Shown: positions 61,799-64,000 of the stretch, piece by piece | Layout of the letters: every line of letters begins with the position of its first letter | Numbering within the stretch: position 1 is the stretch's first letter | DNA from: Zobellia roscoffensis | Lineage (GTDB): Bacteria; Bacteroidota; Bacteroidia; Flavobacteriales; Flavobacteriaceae | Assembly (NCBI RefSeq): GCF_015330165.1 | Contig: NZ_JADDXT010000002.1 | Coordinates: 2,044,504 to 2,108,503 of the forward strand | Reading direction: 5' to 3' | DNA: 64,000 nucleotides | Made by a program: the position numbers and the translations under genes | Notes under the pieces: model-generated | Told to the model about the DNA's origin: nothing | What the model saw: only the letters and a program-made list of their open reading frames with translations | Database searches by the model: none

Positions 61799-62827
61799 TT
61801 ATTTGATAAGGATACTCTTGTAGCGCTCTAAGTTCTTAAGTGCTATACCTGTACCTCTTACTACGGCACGTAGTGGGTCTTCTGCAATGTATACAGGTAA
61901 ATCCGTCTTTTGCGATAGCCTTCTGTCCAATCCACGTAACATAGAACCACCACCCGCTAAATAAATACCAGTATTGTAAATATCGGCGGCTAATTCAGGT
62001 GGAGTTTGTGAAAGGGTTTCCATTACCGCATCTTCTACACGAAGAATAGATTTATCCAAAGCTTTGGCAATTTCACGATACGAAATCTGAACTTGCTTTG
62101 GTTTTCCTGTTAATAGGTCACGACCTTGCACCGATTTTTCGTCCGGTGGCGTTTGTAAATCTTCGGTAGCTGAACCTATTTCAATTTTTATATTTTCTGC
62201 GGTTGCTTCACCTACATAAAGGTTATGCTGCGTACGCATATAGTAAATAATATCATTGGTGAAAACATCACCTGCAATCTTTACAGATTTATCACAAACA
62301 ATACCACCTAGAGCAATAACTGCAATTTCTGTAGTACCACCACCTATATCAACAATCATGTTACCTTTTGGTTGCATGATATCAAGACCAATACCTATGG
62401 CTGCTGCCATTGGTTCATGAATTAAGTAAACTTCTTTGCCATTTACACGTTCGGCAGATTCTTTTACCGCACGCATTTCTACTTCTGTAATACCAGAAGG
62501 AATACAGATAACCATTCGTAAAGCTGGTGGAAACCATTTTTTCTTTAAAGCAGGGATGTTCTTAATGAACATGTTGATCATCTTTTCAGATGCGTCAAAA
62601 TCTGCAATAACTCCATCTTTTAACGGACGGATTGTTTTAATGTTTTCGTGGGTTTTACCCTGCATCATGTTCGCTTCTTTACCCACGGCAATAATTTTGC
62701 CTGAGATACGGTCACGAGCAACAATAGACGGGCTGTCTACAACTACCTTGTCCATGTGAATGATAAGGGTGTTCGCCGTACCTAAATCGATGGCGATTTC
62801 CTCTGTCAAGAAATCAAAAAATCCCAT
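61799..62827 (-). CDS. mreB: Rod-shape-determining actin-like protein MreB
   Basis: The 342-residue protein has the actin-fold phosphate loops IDLGTANTLIIH and NMIVDIGGGTTEIAVI, EPMAAAIGIGLD, and the adenosine motif YLAGGGSMLRGLDRRLS. It forms membrane-bound filaments that steer wall growth. It is the first gene of the mre set, 67 bases after purH on the same strand. Confidence 0.97.
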   Translation of the reverse strand: MGFFDFLTEEIAIDLGTANTLIIHMDKVVVDSPSIVARDRISGKIIAVGKEANMMQGKTHENIKTIRPLKDGVIADFDASEKMINMFIKNIPALKKKWFPPALRMVICIPSGITEVEMRAVKESAERVNGKEVYLIHEPMAAAIGIGLDIMQPKGNMIVDIGGGTTEIAVIALGGIVCDKSVKIAGDVFTNDIIYYMRTQHNLYVGEATAENIKIEIGSATEDLQTPPDEKSVQGRDLLTGKPKQVQISYREIAKALDKSILRVEDAVMETLSQTPPELAADIYNTGIYLAGGGSMLRGLDRRLSQKTDLPVYIAEDPLRAVVRGTGIALKNLERYKSILIK

Positions 62828-62894
62828 TTTTAATCTTGTTTGGTTATGTTACTAGCTTGATAAGGGGTGTGTTTCATCGGTAAAAGTAATGAAA

Positions 62895-64000
62895 TTAATG
62901 CTTGAAATGACGTGTGCCCGTCATAACCATAGAGACATTGTTTTCATTACAATAATCGATACTTAATTGGTCTTTTATAGACCCGCCCGGCTGTATAACG
63001 CTAGAAATACCACTTTTATTGGCTATCTCTACACAATCTGGGAAAGGAAAGAACGCATCGCTCGCCATTACGGCTCCTTTAAGGTCAAAATTAAATGATT
63101 TTGCTTTGTGAATTGCTTGGTTTAAGGCATCTACACGAGAGGTTTGTCCGGTACCGCTAGCACATAGTTGTTTATTCTTTGCAAGGACTATAGTGTTGGA
63201 TTTTGTGTGCTTACATAATTTGGAAGCAAAAATTAAATCCTCTAGATCTTGTTCGGATGGCTTAGTATCCGTTACGTACTGTAAATCTTCTAAAGTGTCT
63301 GTTCTATGGTCTTTTTCTTGAAGTAATACACCATTTAGACAGGTTCTAACCGTCATTTCTGGCATTTCTACTTCATTTTGAACTAAAATAATTCTATTTT
63401 TTTTGCCTTTTAAAATCTCTAGGGCGTCATCGGCATAACTCGGTGCAATAACTACTTCGCAAAATAATTTATGAATTTCTTCGGCAGTTGCTTTATCAAC
63501 CTCTTTGTTGCTTATCAAAACTCCTCCAAAAGCCGAAACAGGATCACCGGCCAAAGCATCTACATAGGCTTGGTGAAGTGTGTTGCGTTGTGCCAATCCA
63601 CAAGCGTTATTGTGTTTTAGGATGGCAAAGGTGGGGTCGTCATTTTTGAATTCCAGCATCAAATTTACTGCGGCATCAACATCCAATAGGTTGTTGTATG
63701 AAAGTTCTTTGCCGTGTAATTTGTCGAACATGGCTTCGAAATCACCAAAGAAAAATCCTTTTTGATGCGGGTTTTCCCCATAACGCAAAACTTTTCCGTC
63801 TGTCTCGCTAATCTTTAAAGCAGCAAGATCATGGTTTTTGTTGAAATAATTGAAAATAGCAGTGTCGTAGTGAGAAGAAACATTGAAGGATTTAGCAGCA
63901 AAACGTTTGCGGTCTTCAAGGCTTGTACTACCCTTTCCTTCTGAAATAACATTTAAAAAGTCTGAGTAATCTTCCATAGAAGAAACACAAAGTACATCTT
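62895..64000 (-). CDS. purH: Bifunctional AICAR transformylase/IMP cyclohydrolase, C-terminal part (cut by window edge)
   Basis: The frame is open from the right edge, so the start lies outside; the Met at 63977 is internal. Landmarks are RYGENPHQKGFFF, ILKHNNACGLAQ, DPVSAFGGVL, ASDAFFPFPDC and the C-terminal TGTRHFKH. These belong to the AICAR transformylase domain. The IMP cyclohydrolase N-terminus is missing from view. It makes IMP, the last steps of purine synthesis. Confidence 0.95.
   Translation of the reverse strand, partial: DVLCVSSMEDYSDFLNVISEGKGSTSLEDRKRFAAKSFNVSSHYDTAIFNYFNKNHDLAALKISETDGKVLRYGENPHQKGFFFGDFEAMFDKLHGKELSYNNLLDVDAAVNLMLEFKNDDPTFAILKHNNACGLAQRNTLHQAYVDALAGDPVSAFGGVLISNKEVDKATAEEIHKLFCEVVIAPSYADDALEILKGKKNRIILVQNEVEMPEMTVRTCLNGVLLQEKDHRTDTLEDLQYVTDTKPSEQDLEDLIFASKLCKHTKSNTIVLAKNKQLCASGTGQTSRVDALNQAIHKAKSFNFDLKGAVMASDAFFPFPDCVEIANKSGISSVIQPGGSIKDQLSIDYCNENNVSMVMTGTRHFKH

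Noticed and set aside
1..64000. Mobile island, prophage or CRISPR array
   Set aside because: No integrase, transposase, attachment repeats or spaced repeats are seen; gene content is almost entirely housekeeping and envelope.

Overview
The window is a gene-dense, AT-rich chromosomal segment of a Bacteroidota member, almost certainly a (probably marine) flavobacterium. The evidence is the gene content (mixed arg/pro operon, DUF547 proteins, rSAM/selenodomain-associated glycosyltransferases, a GYDIA-type GHMP kinase), promoters of the TTTG-N19-TAnnTTTG type, weak Shine-Dalgarno sequences and a tRNA without encoded CCA. I see no prophage, insertion sequence, rRNA or CRISPR array. Both ends cut genes: proA on the left and purH on the right.

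Layout. 1-5633 (minus): arginine/proline operon GNAT-argG-argC-proC-argD-proA, preceded by a leader holding two very short ORFs. The first is a 26-residue peptide ending in four consecutive Arg codons. The second ends on the GNAT start codon. 5643-12154 (minus): glycan operon with a MORN-repeat protein, a GH78-like enzyme, two GT2 enzymes and a GT87-like mannosyltransferase. 12273-17185: divergent redox module (FAD oxidoreductase plus membrane Fe-S protein on minus; DUF547 protein plus outer-membrane barrel on plus). 17231-22311: GH113-like lipoprotein, BamA-like barrel, peptide deformylase, lipoprotein and VOC protein. 22449-25584: SDR, AhpD-like, amine oxidase and AraC regulator. 25763-26836: cell-wall amidase.

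26833-32790 (minus) is a seven-gene run: a methylthioribose-kinase-like protein, an ADP-ribosylglycohydrolase-family lipoprotein, a secreted rhodanese, a TIGR04282 transferase, purine nucleoside phosphorylase, DUF547 and a TIGR04283 transferase. It resembles arsenosugar-type (rSAM/selenodomain) clusters, but no ArsM or ArsS is present in the window. A tRNA-Phe with a clear promoter and terminator sits just upstream.

33012-40925 (plus): coaX, an outer-membrane protein, a TPR protein, lptC, a small membrane protein, a CNNM protein and a PpiD-like foldase, that is, envelope biogenesis. 40985-43218 (minus): mevalonate-pathway kinase and HMG-CoA reductase. 43373-47076 (plus): DPP-IV peptidase and POT peptide transporter, a peptide-use pair. 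47073-52034 (minus): comEC, NlpC/P60, lpxB, a small membrane protein and surE. 52225-54369: tail-specific protease. 54423-56179 (minus): methionine sulfoxide repair (msrB, msrA, an 84-residue protein, a second MsrA). 56298-57116: secreted-type nuclease. 57129-64000 (minus): purH, then the rod-shape genes mreB-mreC-mreD-mrdA-rodA.

The strongest candidate for something undescribed is the leader of the arginine operon (5421-5633). It combines a near-leaderless Arg-rich peptide, a 10-nt inverted repeat that covers two start codons, a competing hairpin, and a second short ORF coupled to the first enzyme gene. The second is the kinase/PNP/ADP-ribosylglycohydrolase/transferase cluster at 26833-32790. 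No interval longer than about 300 bases lacks a gene; the largest non-coding gaps are 35027-35268 and 15308-15544.
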